Positions 26,496 through 34,907 of a stretch of 64,000 nucleotides of DNA are shown here, piece after piece; the first letter of the stretch is position 1; every line of letters begins with the position of its first letter. The notes under the pieces are model-generated. The model was not told where the DNA came from, did no database searches, and worked only from the letters and a program-made list of their open reading frames with translations. The stretch is from the NCBI GenBank assembly GCA_036489565.1, contig DASXFN010000116.1, positions 33,648 to 97,647 of the forward strand, in the 5' to 3' direction. This DNA comes from JAICKN01 sp036489565 (GTDB taxonomy: Bacteria; Acidobacteriota; Terriglobia; Terriglobales; Acidobacteriaceae). The position numbers and the translations under genes were made by a program.

Positions 26496-26722
26496 CTTGG
26501 TCAGCTTAGGGGAAAAGCCTTGGGAAGTTGTGAGCGAACGGTACCCATATTGTGAAATCTCGGGTCGGTGATTTCGCGCAACACTAGCGGACAAAAGTTA
26601 AACCACGGATCAGTAATCCTTTGTTATCTATGCCATAGAGGTATGGTAACCAGAACGCGATTGCCATTTAAGAAATCAAGTTAAGGTGTATCCTTTGGAG
26701 ATTCTTTGCAGGGGTACGGCAA

Positions 26723-28507
26723 GTGAAAGAGTTTCCGCCATTCCGGCTGGATACTGATAACCAGTGTCTGTGGCGTGGGAACCAGCGTGTTGCTCTGACT
26801 CCCAAAGCGTTTGCGGTGCTTTCGTATCTAGTGCACCGTTCAGGCAGTTTGGTAAGTCAGAACGAGATGCTCGATTCGTTGTGGCCCGATACATTCGTCC
26901 AGCCAGAAGTTTTAAAAACTCACATTCTCGACGTTCGAACCGCTTTGGGAGACAGCGCAAAGAACCCCGTTTTTATTGAAACGATGCCAAGACGTGGGTA
27001 TCGCTTCATAGCCAACGTTCAGGAAGTTAGTCAGGCCCCGCAAGTGGTGCTACCCAGACCCGGCCCAGCAAAATTCATTGGCCGCACGAAAGAGTTGCAA
27101 CAATTGGGGGATTTTCTAGAAAAAGCCAAAGGTGGTACACGCCAAATTGTTTTTATCGCGGGAGAAATCGGTGTTGGCAAGACGACGTTGATCGATATGT
27201 TCGAGCAGCAGGCGTTCGCCACTAATGCAGATGTACGAGTGATCCGTGGCCAATGCGTGGAGGGTTTCGGAACCCCGGAACCTTATTATCCAATTCTAGA
27301 GGCCTTGGGACATCTTTTAAGCGGCCAGGATGGTGATCAGCTTGCCGAAATACTGGCCGCTCGCGCACCTACCTGGCTGGCACAATTTCCTTCGCTGTTG
27401 AAGCTACAGCATCGTGAAATGCTTCACCACGAAATTATGGGGGCTACCAAGGAAAGAATGCTTCGTGAGATATGTGAGGCCCTGGAAGCAATCACGGCAA
27501 ACAAAACCGTGGTTTTAATTTTGGAAGACGTACATTGGGTTGAGTCGTCCACAGTTGATTTTTTTGATGTGCTGGCGGTCCGCAGAATTCGCGAACAGCT
27601 TATGGTAGTGGCTACATTTCGTCCAGTTCACCTGGCGCTGGTGCAACATCCTTTGAAAGCTGTGAAACAGCGGTTGTTGGTGCACGGCCTTTGCCAGGAG
27701 TTGGTCGTAGATACTTTTTCGGAGATTGAAGTTCAAGAGTACTTGGCTGAGAAGTGTGGACATGGACCATTGCCTGATGGATTTGCGGAGCTCATTTACC
27801 GTCATTCCGATGGAAACCCAATGTTTATCGTCGCGATCCTCGACTATTTGAGGGAGCGCGGACTCCTCAGCAATGAACAACCATGGCACCTGAACGTGCC
27901 TGTTTCGGAAATTGATTTAGAAGTGCCTTCGAGCTTGCGGCGAATGCTTGAACTGCATATTGATCGCCGCCTCACGGAGGAAGAACGTCTAGCTCTTGAA
28001 GCGGGAAGTGCGTGCGGAATTTCTTTTTTCCCCAATGTAGGAGCTTACGTTGCGGAAATGACCCAAGATAGGTTCGAGCACATCTGCGAGATATTTGCGG
28101 ATCGCCGTCAGCTGATATATTCCCTGAGTGCTTTTGCAATGCCTGACGGCACGGTTACTTCTCATTATCAATTCGTACATACTTTTTACAGGGAAGTGTT
28201 CTACCGCCGCATTCCGCCTAGGCGTTGTGCCCGCATGCATAAACGAGCCGCGGAATGCCTGGAATCGCACTTTTCTGAGCAGTCTGTCACAATTGCCGCT
28301 GAACTGGCCTGGCATTTCGAAAAAAGTTTCGAATGGGCGAAGGCCGTTCAATATCTTCAATTAGTGGCTGAAAACGAGGCAAAGCGATGTGCTTATTCTG
28401 AAGCTGCTTCGGTTTTGCAACACGCGCTGGAGTTGGTCGCGAAGCTCCCCGAGCCTGAAAATATGGCAGGCAAGGCCCGGCTACTAGAGAAGTTAAACGC
28501 TTTGTAA
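26723..28507 (+). CDS. winged-helix regulator fused to an ATPase, C-terminally short
   Basis: 594 residues from GTG 26723 (AGGGG eight bases upstream). The first about 100 residues are an OmpR/CadC-type winged helix (F-R-L-D...L-T-P-K-A-F-A-V-L...R-G-Y-R-F). A P-loop NTPase follows with Walker A G-E-I-G-V-G-K-T at 147-154 and Walker B V-V-L-I-L-E-D-V-H-W. The C-terminus has only the first helices of a TPR-like region and ends abruptly at 594, whereas relatives I know are usually 900 residues or longer with many TPRs. Twelve bases after the stop begins a metallo-beta-lactamase gene, so a truncation or natural short form is possible. Confidence 0.78.
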   Translation: MKEFPPFRLDTDNQCLWRGNQRVALTPKAFAVLSYLVHRSGSLVSQNEMLDSLWPDTFVQPEVLKTHILDVRTALGDSAKNPVFIETMPRRGYRFIANVQEVSQAPQVVLPRPGPAKFIGRTKELQQLGDFLEKAKGGTRQIVFIAGEIGVGKTTLIDMFEQQAFATNADVRVIRGQCVEGFGTPEPYYPILEALGHLLSGQDGDQLAEILAARAPTWLAQFPSLLKLQHREMLHHEIMGATKERMLREICEALEAITANKTVVLILEDVHWVESSTVDFFDVLAVRRIREQLMVVATFRPVHLALVQHPLKAVKQRLLVHGLCQELVVDTFSEIEVQEYLAEKCGHGPLPDGFAELIYRHSDGNPMFIVAILDYLRERGLLSNEQPWHLNVPVSEIDLEVPSSLRRMLELHIDRRLTEEERLALEAGSACGISFFPNVGAYVAEMTQDRFEHICEIFADRRQLIYSLSAFAMPDGTVTSHYQFVHTFYREVFYRRIPPRRCARMHKRAAECLESHFSEQSVTIAAELAWHFEKSFEWAKAVQYLQLVAENEAKRCAYSEAASVLQHALELVAKLPEPENMAGKARLLEKLNAL

Positions 28508-28519
28508 TCGAGAGAAAAT

Positions 28520-29386
28520 ATGCAGAGATTCTTTCAGATGTTTGGTTTTCTTGCTTTATGTGCGGCATCAATTTCTGCACAAGTCGTTGAGCCTCCAAGC
28601 TGGAGACAACCGGCTGAACCGTTTCGCATCATTGGAAATCTTTATTACGTGGGAAGCGCCGATCTCACTTCCTACCTTTTCGTAACGCCCAAGGGAAATA
28701 TCCTGCTGGATGTCGGCCTGCAGGAGAATGTTCCGCTGGTTGAAGCGAATATCAAGAAACTTGGATTTCGCATGGAGGACGTGAAGATTTTATTGAACAG
28801 CCACGCCCACTTTGACCATGCTGGCGGACTTGCGGAAGTCAAAAAGCTTACAGGCGCGAAATTTATCGCCAGCGCGGGCGATGCTCCGGAGCTGGCGCGC
28901 GGAGGCAGAAATGATTTTGCATTTGGCAATCGCTATAACTATCCGCCGATTAAAGCGGACAGGATTATTACTGATGGCGGAAAAGTCGAATTAGGCGGAA
29001 TGACACTGACGGCGCACCCTACGCCTGGGCACACGCGGGGCTGCACGACCTGGACAACGGAAATTTCTGACGGTGGCAAAACATACCACGTTGTTTTCGT
29101 TTGCAGCGTCAGTTTTCCTGGATACAAGCTTGTCAACAATCCGAAAAATCCGCACCTTGTTGCTGATTACCAGCACAGCTTCCAGGTGTTGCGGGCGCTG
29201 CCTTGCGACATTTTTCTGGCTTCGCATGGATCTTTTTTTGATTTGCCCGGGAAAATAGCGGAATTAAAACAAAATCCTTCACATAATCCATTTATTGATC
29301 CCGCAGGATACCGCCAGTTTTTGGACCGGTCCCAGGCGGCATTTGAGGCGGAGCTCAAGAAGCAAACGGAAAGCAGCCGTCACTAA
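28520..29386 (+). CDS. subclass B3 metallo-beta-lactamase-like exported protein
   Basis: 288 residues with an N-terminal signal peptide (A-S-I-S-A before Q-V-V-E). Zinc motif H-A-H-F-D-H at 95-100 (H95, H97, D99, H100), H171 in P-G-H-T-R-G, and H236 in A-S-H-G-S-F-F give the full two-zinc ligand set of B3 enzymes, and the C-S-V-S-F-P-G-Y-K-L-V-N-N-P block fits that subclass. By analogy it hydrolyses beta-lactams including carbapenems in the periplasm, but activity must be tested. It follows the winged-helix ATPase gene by 12 bases. Confidence 0.8.
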   Translation: MQRFFQMFGFLALCAASISAQVVEPPSWRQPAEPFRIIGNLYYVGSADLTSYLFVTPKGNILLDVGLQENVPLVEANIKKLGFRMEDVKILLNSHAHFDHAGGLAEVKKLTGAKFIASAGDAPELARGGRNDFAFGNRYNYPPIKADRIITDGGKVELGGMTLTAHPTPGHTRGCTTWTTEISDGGKTYHVVFVCSVSFPGYKLVNNPKNPHLVADYQHSFQVLRALPCDIFLASHGSFFDLPGKIAELKQNPSHNPFIDPAGYRQFLDRSQAAFEAELKKQTESSRH

Positions 29387-29393
29387 TCACTCG

Positions 29394-30134
29394 TCACTGT
29401 CGCCCCAGTTTAAGACCTTTGAGAATTTCCCTTTGTTGTGCGATCAGCGATTGCGCTCCTTGAGTTGCAAAGGCAATCATCGTTTGCAGCTGCTGCTGAT
29501 CGAATACCTGGTGCTCCGCTGTCGCCTGCACCTCCACGAACTTGCCGCTTGCAGTCATCACAAAATTCATGTCCACATCCGCGTGCGAGTCTTCTTCGTA
29601 GCAAAGATCGAGCAGAATTTCTCCTTCCACGATTCCCACGCTGATGGCGGCGACAAAATCCTTCAGCGGCGCTACTTTTAGCGTTCCAGCCTCCACCAGT
29701 TTTTGGATTGCTAATCCCAGGGCAACGAACGCGCCGGTAATGGAGGCCGTGCGCGTGCCGCCGTCGGCCTGAATGACGTCGCAATCAATCCAAATGGTGC
29801 GCTCACCCAGTTTGTCGAGTTCGGTGACCGCGCGCAGAGAGCGGCCGATAAGTCTTTGAATTTCATGGGTGCGGCCGCTTTGCCGCCCGCGGCTTACTTC
29901 GCGCGGCGTGCGCGTCAGCGTAGCGCGCGGCAGCATGCTGTACTCGCTGGAAATCCATCCTTTGCCGGTGTTCCTTAAAAAATGCGGCACAGTCTCCTCA
30001 ATGGAAGCGGTGCAAATGACGCGGGTATTGCCGACCTCGATCAGCACCGAGCCTTCGGCGGTGTTGATGAATCCGGGAATAATTTTTACGGGACGTAGTT
30101 GGTCGTGTGAACGATTGTCAGAGCGATAGAACAT
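29394..30134 (-). CDS. rph: ribonuclease PH
   Basis: Phosphorolytic 3'-5' trimming of tRNA precursors. 246 residues from ATG 30134 (an upstream frame to 30200 is read-through). Landmarks: R-P-V-K-I at the N-terminus, G-N-T-R-V-I-C-T-A, R-A-T-x-T-R, R-S-L-R-A-V and G-E-R-T-I-W-I-D-C-D-V-I-Q-A-D-G-G-T-R-T-A-S-I. No clear SD. It converges with the metallo-beta-lactamase gene and follows the GerMN gene by 37 bases on the same strand. The XTP diphosphatase gene often found beside rph is separate here. Confidence 0.95.
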   Translation of the reverse strand: MFYRSDNRSHDQLRPVKIIPGFINTAEGSVLIEVGNTRVICTASIEETVPHFLRNTGKGWISSEYSMLPRATLTRTPREVSRGRQSGRTHEIQRLIGRSLRAVTELDKLGERTIWIDCDVIQADGGTRTASITGAFVALGLAIQKLVEAGTLKVAPLKDFVAAISVGIVEGEILLDLCYEEDSHADVDMNFVMTASGKFVEVQATAEHQVFDQQQLQTMIAFATQGAQSLIAQQREILKGLKLGRQ

Positions 30135-30171
30135 AGAGGGAGATTGTAAACTGCCGCAAGGACACGCGCAT

Positions 30172-30771
30172 TTATTGCGAAGGGGATGGACTCGGGCCAA
30201 CCATCTGATTCACGGAGGGAACGTCGTAAAGGATGGACAAGTCCGCATGGCCGGCGAGCGTATCGCGTTCCTGTCCGTTCACCAGAATCTTGACGCGCAG
30301 AATCCCGGGGATGTTTTGCGCGACCGTTTCCACCAGTGACGCCACAGTGAGGTCTTCGACCAGAATTCCGGAGCGATGGCCATCCGCAAATGCGGAATTC
30401 ATATCAATCACCGCAATGCCGGGATCCACAAGGTAGGCGTCGCGCACATCCGAACCGGGCGCAATCGGGTGGGACGAATTCTTGTCTAAATAAATATTGA
30501 GTAGCGCTCGGACTAACTGCTGCGCCCGCTGTTGCCTGTCTTCAGACAACGGGATAGAAGCTTGTTGAGGCTGTAGCTCGCCCGAGCTGTCATCCGCAAC
30601 AAAGAGGGTCGCTTGTTCAGTAGAGCCGGATGCAGGAGGAGCGACGGAACCGCTGTAAGCCGCGGGGACTGTGGTGCGAGCGTGCTTTTGCATGCGCCAT
30701 GCGTACAGCGCCATACCGAGGGACGCCGCAACCAGGATCACTACGGTGATGACGAGCTGCCGCGGATTCAT
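30172..30771 (-). CDS. GerMN-domain lipoprotein-like or membrane-anchored protein
   Basis: 199 residues. One N-terminal membrane anchor (residues about 7-25), then a low-complexity Ser/Pro-rich spacer and a GerMN domain with L-V-R-A-L-L-N-I-Y-L-D and the D-P-G-I-A-V-I-D-M-N-S-A-F-A-D-G motif. The domain occurs in cell-envelope proteins; its ligand is not known. Its start overlaps the amidase stop by four bases, which supports a shared envelope role with that enzyme. Confidence 0.8.
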   Translation of the reverse strand: MNPRQLVITVVILVAASLGMALYAWRMQKHARTTVPAAYSGSVAPPASGSTEQATLFVADDSSGELQPQQASIPLSEDRQQRAQQLVRALLNIYLDKNSSHPIAPGSDVRDAYLVDPGIAVIDMNSAFADGHRSGILVEDLTVASLVETVAQNIPGILRVKILVNGQERDTLAGHADLSILYDVPSVNQMVGPSPSPSQ

Positions 30772-32207
30772 CGTCCTGCTCCCGGTAGTTGGTAGAGGTC
30801 TGCAACCCCCGCAGCGATGGAACTGGCTACGAATTCTTCGTACGCCGTCGAGGTCAGGTCGCTCGGGCCGGAGGCGGGAGGAGCAACCTCAACGGCCACC
30901 GCTGCGGCGACGATGTTGTTCAATGGGCGCAAGGGCGCCGCAAGCTGGCGAACCGGGATATGACTCTTCTCCAGTTCCACCGCGATTGCATTCGCCGCGC
31001 CCTGGCTTGAGGAAAGAAATGGGGTCTGGGCCATCCGCCAATCGAGGAACGGCCCGCGATTGGTATATCCGGAGGAGACCAGGGCCGTGTAAAGGCGAAC
31101 GCCATGTCCTTGAGTTGAAGCATGAATGCAAAGATAAATCGCGGGATGAAGCTGGTTCGATGTGCTGGCCCGCTGATCGGTAGTCAAGGTGGCATCCGAG
31201 TCGCGCAACAGTATTACCGGCACATTGCGGACTTCAAGCTCGTCACGCAAGCGGCGCGCGAATGCGAGCGTCACGTCCTTCTCCGCCAATTGATTTCCCA
31301 GGGTCGCGCCGCTCTCGGCGCCGCCGTGGGCTGCATCCACAACAATGTAGTAGCGCGAATATACCGGGTGCGACGGTGAAGCAATGGGTTGACCGTTTTG
31401 CGCGGTTGGAGGCGGTTTGGGTGCTGATGTCACTGACGCCGTTTGTTGTGGAGCTGGCTGGACGCTAATCGTTTTGCCGTTGTTGCTGAAGCTCGCAAAT
31501 AAGGGCACGGTGCCAGCGATTGTGATTTCAGCACTGCCATTATTTTCCGAGTAAGTGGCCGAGGTGATGGATCTACTAGAAAATGTAAGCACTGTCGTAC
31601 CCGGCGGCAATACTGGATCGTGAGTAAAGACGAGCACCAGCTTGCCGGGCTCGGTGGAGATGGAAGGATTCACACGGGCCGTGAAATTGATCTCCAAAGC
31701 ATCAGGAGGATTGTTCTTGATCTGCGCCGTGAAATGTATGCCAGCGTCGCCGATAAATAAACGTCGCGCGGCTTCGTGAAAATTAACCGGCCCGCCCAGC
31801 AACCTGGGCAGTAGAGTTGTAAGAGCGCCGACAGGAACCAGGCCGCGACCATTGCGCAAAACGAAACTCGTCCCAAGGGGAACAGGCTGGTTTTGCAGAC
31901 GGGCGATGTCGCTTCCGGGTTGGAAATCGCATTCGACGTCGTTGTAGTGCAGGTTCCATTGTTTGCCGCTGGTTTTTAAACTTACCTTCCCTAACGGTTC
32001 CAGCAGTTCAAAAATGCCAACGTAATCGTGTCCACTTTCCGCGGTAACGGGAAGGGAATAGTTGGCCACGTTGGAATAGATGGAGATTTGCTTTTCTTCG
32101 GGCGGGGCGGCCGCACTAATGAGCAGTACAAGCGCAAACACAGCTCCCAAATTGACTGCCAACTTCACCAATGGAGAGCAGCGCGAGCTGGACCTGCTTA
32201 CCGCCAT
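30768..32207 (-). CDS. N-acetylmuramoyl-L-alanine amidase (Amidase_3) with N-terminal AMIN-like region
   Basis: 479 residues from ATG 32207 (an earlier ATG at 32282 overlaps the upstream gene). A signal/anchor precedes a beta-rich AMIN-type domain (about 30-260), a Pro/Gln/Thr linker, and the catalytic Amidase_3 domain with V-V-D-A-A-H-G-G-A-E-S-G-A, L-A-x-x-L-x-x-x-L, and the C-terminal H-A-S and E-V-A-P residues. Zinc-dependent cleavage of the peptide from peptidoglycan, periplasmic. Usual I-D-P-G-H-G-G is D-A-A-H-G-G here. Coupled to GerMN and rph downstream. Confidence 0.85.
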   Translation of the reverse strand: MAVSRSSSRCSPLVKLAVNLGAVFALVLLISAAAPPEEKQISIYSNVANYSLPVTAESGHDYVGIFELLEPLGKVSLKTSGKQWNLHYNDVECDFQPGSDIARLQNQPVPLGTSFVLRNGRGLVPVGALTTLLPRLLGGPVNFHEAARRLFIGDAGIHFTAQIKNNPPDALEINFTARVNPSISTEPGKLVLVFTHDPVLPPGTTVLTFSSRSITSATYSENNGSAEITIAGTVPLFASFSNNGKTISVQPAPQQTASVTSAPKPPPTAQNGQPIASPSHPVYSRYYIVVDAAHGGAESGATLGNQLAEKDVTLAFARRLRDELEVRNVPVILLRDSDATLTTDQRASTSNQLHPAIYLCIHASTQGHGVRLYTALVSSGYTNRGPFLDWRMAQTPFLSSSQGAANAIAVELEKSHIPVRQLAAPLRPLNNIVAAAVAVEVAPPASGPSDLTSTAYEEFVASSIAAGVADLYQLPGAGR

Positions 32208-32253
32208 GTCTTGGAAAGAGATATTGGCAGCGTAAACGACTTGCGGAGCGCGA

Positions 32254-33615
32254 TCAATCCAAAGCGTAAATCGTGAAGCCACTCAGTAACTTTGGGAAAA
32301 AGTCCGTTGCTTTTTGCGGCATCACTTCGCTGGCGAAGGCAACGTCGCGAACCTGCTCAATGCGCGCGGCGTTGGTTAGGAAGGCCACGTTGCATTCGCC
32401 CGAGCGCACTTGTTCCATCGCTTCACCGGCATCGCGAATGTAACGAATATTTTCCTGGTTGCGAATGGATTCCTCTGACAAGCCAAGCGCGCCTTCGAGC
32501 ATGCATTTATGCAGGCGGACCAGGTCAAGCGCCTGCTGCCGTGTCGAGAAGCCAGCAAAAACGCTTGCCCCGGAGGTTTTAGGCCTGTCCAGCAGGAATG
32601 CGCCGTCCTTGACGACCGCGAGAAACGCCGTGCCCGACTGGCCTGATTGGTGCAGTAAAGATGAGGCACGCGCCGCGTCCAGATTCCCATCTACCTTGGT
32701 TACGTTGAAATAAACGCCGGCGCTCGCACGTAACTTCTCCGCTGAAAAGGACTGCAGCCCGTGAACAACGCGGTGGGTGGGAAGAATGAGCAGCCCGGGG
32801 CTGTCCATATTGACGAAAGTCATCATCGCCAATTCGTAGGGCGCGATTTCGTCCTTTTGACGGTCCACAAATTCCTTCTCGGAGGAATACTGTCGGGGAA
32901 ATCCGCGAGAGGAATCAGCGGCGGCGGTCGCGCGGCGCTCGTTGCGGTAATTCAGCGCAGTCTCATAGCGGTGGTGTCCGTCCGCGATAATGAGTTTTTT
33001 GTCGCGCATTTTACCTTGTACGAGATTCAGCAAAGCGGGATCGGAAATTCTCCAGATGCGATGCTGCACGTCATATTCGTCGTGAACTTCAGTGTCTGGT
33101 GGAGCGTCGGTGCTAAGCACGCCTTCAATTTCGTTTGCGGGATCGCTGTAAAGCATGAATATCTGGCCAAAGTGGGCGCGGGTGGCGCGCAACAACTGTA
33201 GCCGGTCGGCCTTCGGTTTGGAGAGAGTTTGTTCGTGCCGAAAGACCACGCTGGCGGAATAATCTTCGACTCGTCCCAAGGCGATGAATCCGCGGCGTTC
33301 CATTCGGATTGTTGTGCCCGGGGCGGTAAAGCTTTGTGCGTAGAGATAAATGGACGGCAATACGTCTTGCAGAAAGACGCCTTCTCTGCGCCAAGCATGG
33401 AAATACTGGGCTGCCCGGCTGTAGGGATTGCTGTTTGTATCGTCGGCGGCTTCTGGCTTGCCGAGAATAATGCGCGCCAGGTTGTAAGGGCTCGCCGCAT
33501 AGTAGGCTTCACGCATTACTGGGGTGATTTTGTCGTAAGGCTGCGTGACAACATCTTGCGGGGAGACCCGTTTTGAGTCATAGCGAAGTGCACGAAAAGG
33601 CGTAATGGAGGCCAT
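32254..33615 (-). CDS. DUF1015 family protein
   Basis: 453 residues. Characteristic start P-F-R-A-L-R-Y and a P-Y-D-V-I/K-I-T block, H-R-V-V-H-G, and A-D-G-H-H-R-Y-E-T-A-L in the middle. The family is cytoplasmic, widespread and of unknown function (it has been linked by neighbourhood to serine or 3-phosphoglycerate metabolism in some genomes, but that is not shown here). Start codon at 33615 has GGAGG nine bases upstream (GGAGGCCATTACG). It heads the amidase-GerMN-rph run. Confidence 0.85.
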   Translation of the reverse strand: MASITPFRALRYDSKRVSPQDVVTQPYDKITPVMREAYYAASPYNLARIILGKPEAADDTNSNPYSRAAQYFHAWRREGVFLQDVLPSIYLYAQSFTAPGTTIRMERRGFIALGRVEDYSASVVFRHEQTLSKPKADRLQLLRATRAHFGQIFMLYSDPANEIEGVLSTDAPPDTEVHDEYDVQHRIWRISDPALLNLVQGKMRDKKLIIADGHHRYETALNYRNERRATAAADSSRGFPRQYSSEKEFVDRQKDEIAPYELAMMTFVNMDSPGLLILPTHRVVHGLQSFSAEKLRASAGVYFNVTKVDGNLDAARASSLLHQSGQSGTAFLAVVKDGAFLLDRPKTSGASVFAGFSTRQQALDLVRLHKCMLEGALGLSEESIRNQENIRYIRDAGEAMEQVRSGECNVAFLTNAARIEQVRDVAFASEVMPQKATDFFPKLLSGFTIYALD

Positions 33616-33905
33616 AGGAGGAAAGCAGAAATTGTACAGTAGCGGCGCAAACGAAAAAGTAGCGGGTGGCCCGAAAGCCGGGTCTATAGCGGAAATTAGA
33701 TCAGTTCTGCCTTTCGCGCGCAGGTAAACTTTTGCGCAGCAAAAGCATCAAATAACGCGATAAAAAGCTGGTTCCATTTGGTGCAAGCTGTGTTAGCATC
33801 ACGCTTATAGGGCGGAAAATGGCGGTTGTTTACTATATAAAGACCGCTAATTATCAGGCGTAAGCGCGGAACGCCGATAAGCCGTCGTATCCGGGAAGGT
33901 CAGTC
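33616..33905. other. gene-free promoter region with a REP-like hairpin
   Basis: About 290 bases between the divergent DUF1015 and VWA genes. Near 33668-33681 there is a GC hairpin (GGCCCG...CCGGGTC) related to the palindrome at 971. Near 33826-33839 lies an AT-rich TACTATATAA stretch that could be a -10 region, and a GGCG/CGCC hairpin follows at about 33856-33872. GGGAAGGTC precedes the VWA start. No ORF that I trust. Confidence 0.4.
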
Positions 33906-34907
33906 ATGAATGCGTCGCGACCATTCTTCATCACGCTTCTTCTTCTCCTCCTGTCAACTTCATTGTGCTGGTCGCAGGCGAGGCCTGACGATGTTCACAT
34001 CAACCCTCCAGCGACACCGGCGGAAAAGCCCGTCCCTGCGAACTCTGTCGTAAATGCCGGACTTAAGCAACGCGACCCCATGAAGGTCAAGGTGGACTTG
34101 GTTCTTGTGCCTGTGACGATCACCGATCCGATGAACCGCCTGGTTACCGGACTGGACAAAGAGAATTTCGCGCTGTATCAGGACAAGAATCAGCAAGTAA
34201 TACGCGATTTTTCCAGCGAAGATGCACCTGTTTCGATCGGGCTTATTTTCGATATGAGCGGCAGCATGCACACGAAAATCGAAAAGGCGCGGGAAGCGGT
34301 GGTTGAGTTCTTTAAAGCTGCGAACCCGCAAGATGAATTTTTTATGATCGCCTTCGCGGACCGCCCGGAGGAGATTGCTGATTTCACGCAAAGCGTTTCC
34401 GACCTTCAAGGCAAACTGATTTATACGGTCCCGAAAGGGCGTACTGCTTTGCTTGATGCTATCTATCTTGGCGTCAATAAGATGCGGCAAGCGAAATATC
34501 CCCGGAAGGCTTTATTGATCATTTCCGACGGGGGCGACAATCACAGCCGGTACACCGAAAGCGAAATACGCTCATTGGTCAAGGAAGCGGACATCAGCAT
34601 TTATGCGATTGGCATTTACGACCACTTTTTTCCTACGGAAGAGGAGCGCTTAGGGCCTGTATTGTTGAGTGACATCACGGAAATTACCGGCGGAAGGGCC
34701 TTCGCCATTGATAACCCGAACGATTTAGCCGATGTGGCTACAAAAATTGGGATTGAGCTACGCAACCAATATGTACTTGGATACCGTCCAAGCAAATCTC
34801 AGCATGACGGCAAATGGCATAGAATCAAAGTGAAGTTGATTCCGCCCAAGGGCTTGCCGCCATTAAAGGTTTATGCGAAGACGGGATTCTATGCACCTAG
34901 TGAATAA
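33906..34907 (+). CDS. secreted VWA-domain protein (VWFA-related Acidobacterial type)
   Basis: 333 residues with a signal peptide (hydrophobic residues 7-22, ending C-W-S-Q). A short linker then a beta-rich pre-domain, and a von Willebrand A domain with MIDAS D-M-S-G-S-M at 116-121, T-A-L-L-D-A and I-S-D-G-G-D. These proteins occur in expanded families in Acidobacteriota and are thought to bind proteins or surfaces via metal. It is followed by a second paralogue in overlapping frame. Confidence 0.88.
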   Translation: MNASRPFFITLLLLLLSTSLCWSQARPDDVHINPPATPAEKPVPANSVVNAGLKQRDPMKVKVDLVLVPVTITDPMNRLVTGLDKENFALYQDKNQQVIRDFSSEDAPVSIGLIFDMSGSMHTKIEKAREAVVEFFKAANPQDEFFMIAFADRPEEIADFTQSVSDLQGKLIYTVPKGRTALLDAIYLGVNKMRQAKYPRKALLIISDGGDNHSRYTESEIRSLVKEADISIYAIGIYDHFFPTEEERLGPVLLSDITEITGGRAFAIDNPNDLADVATKIGIELRNQYVLGYRPSKSQHDGKWHRIKVKLIPPKGLPPLKVYAKTGFYAPSE

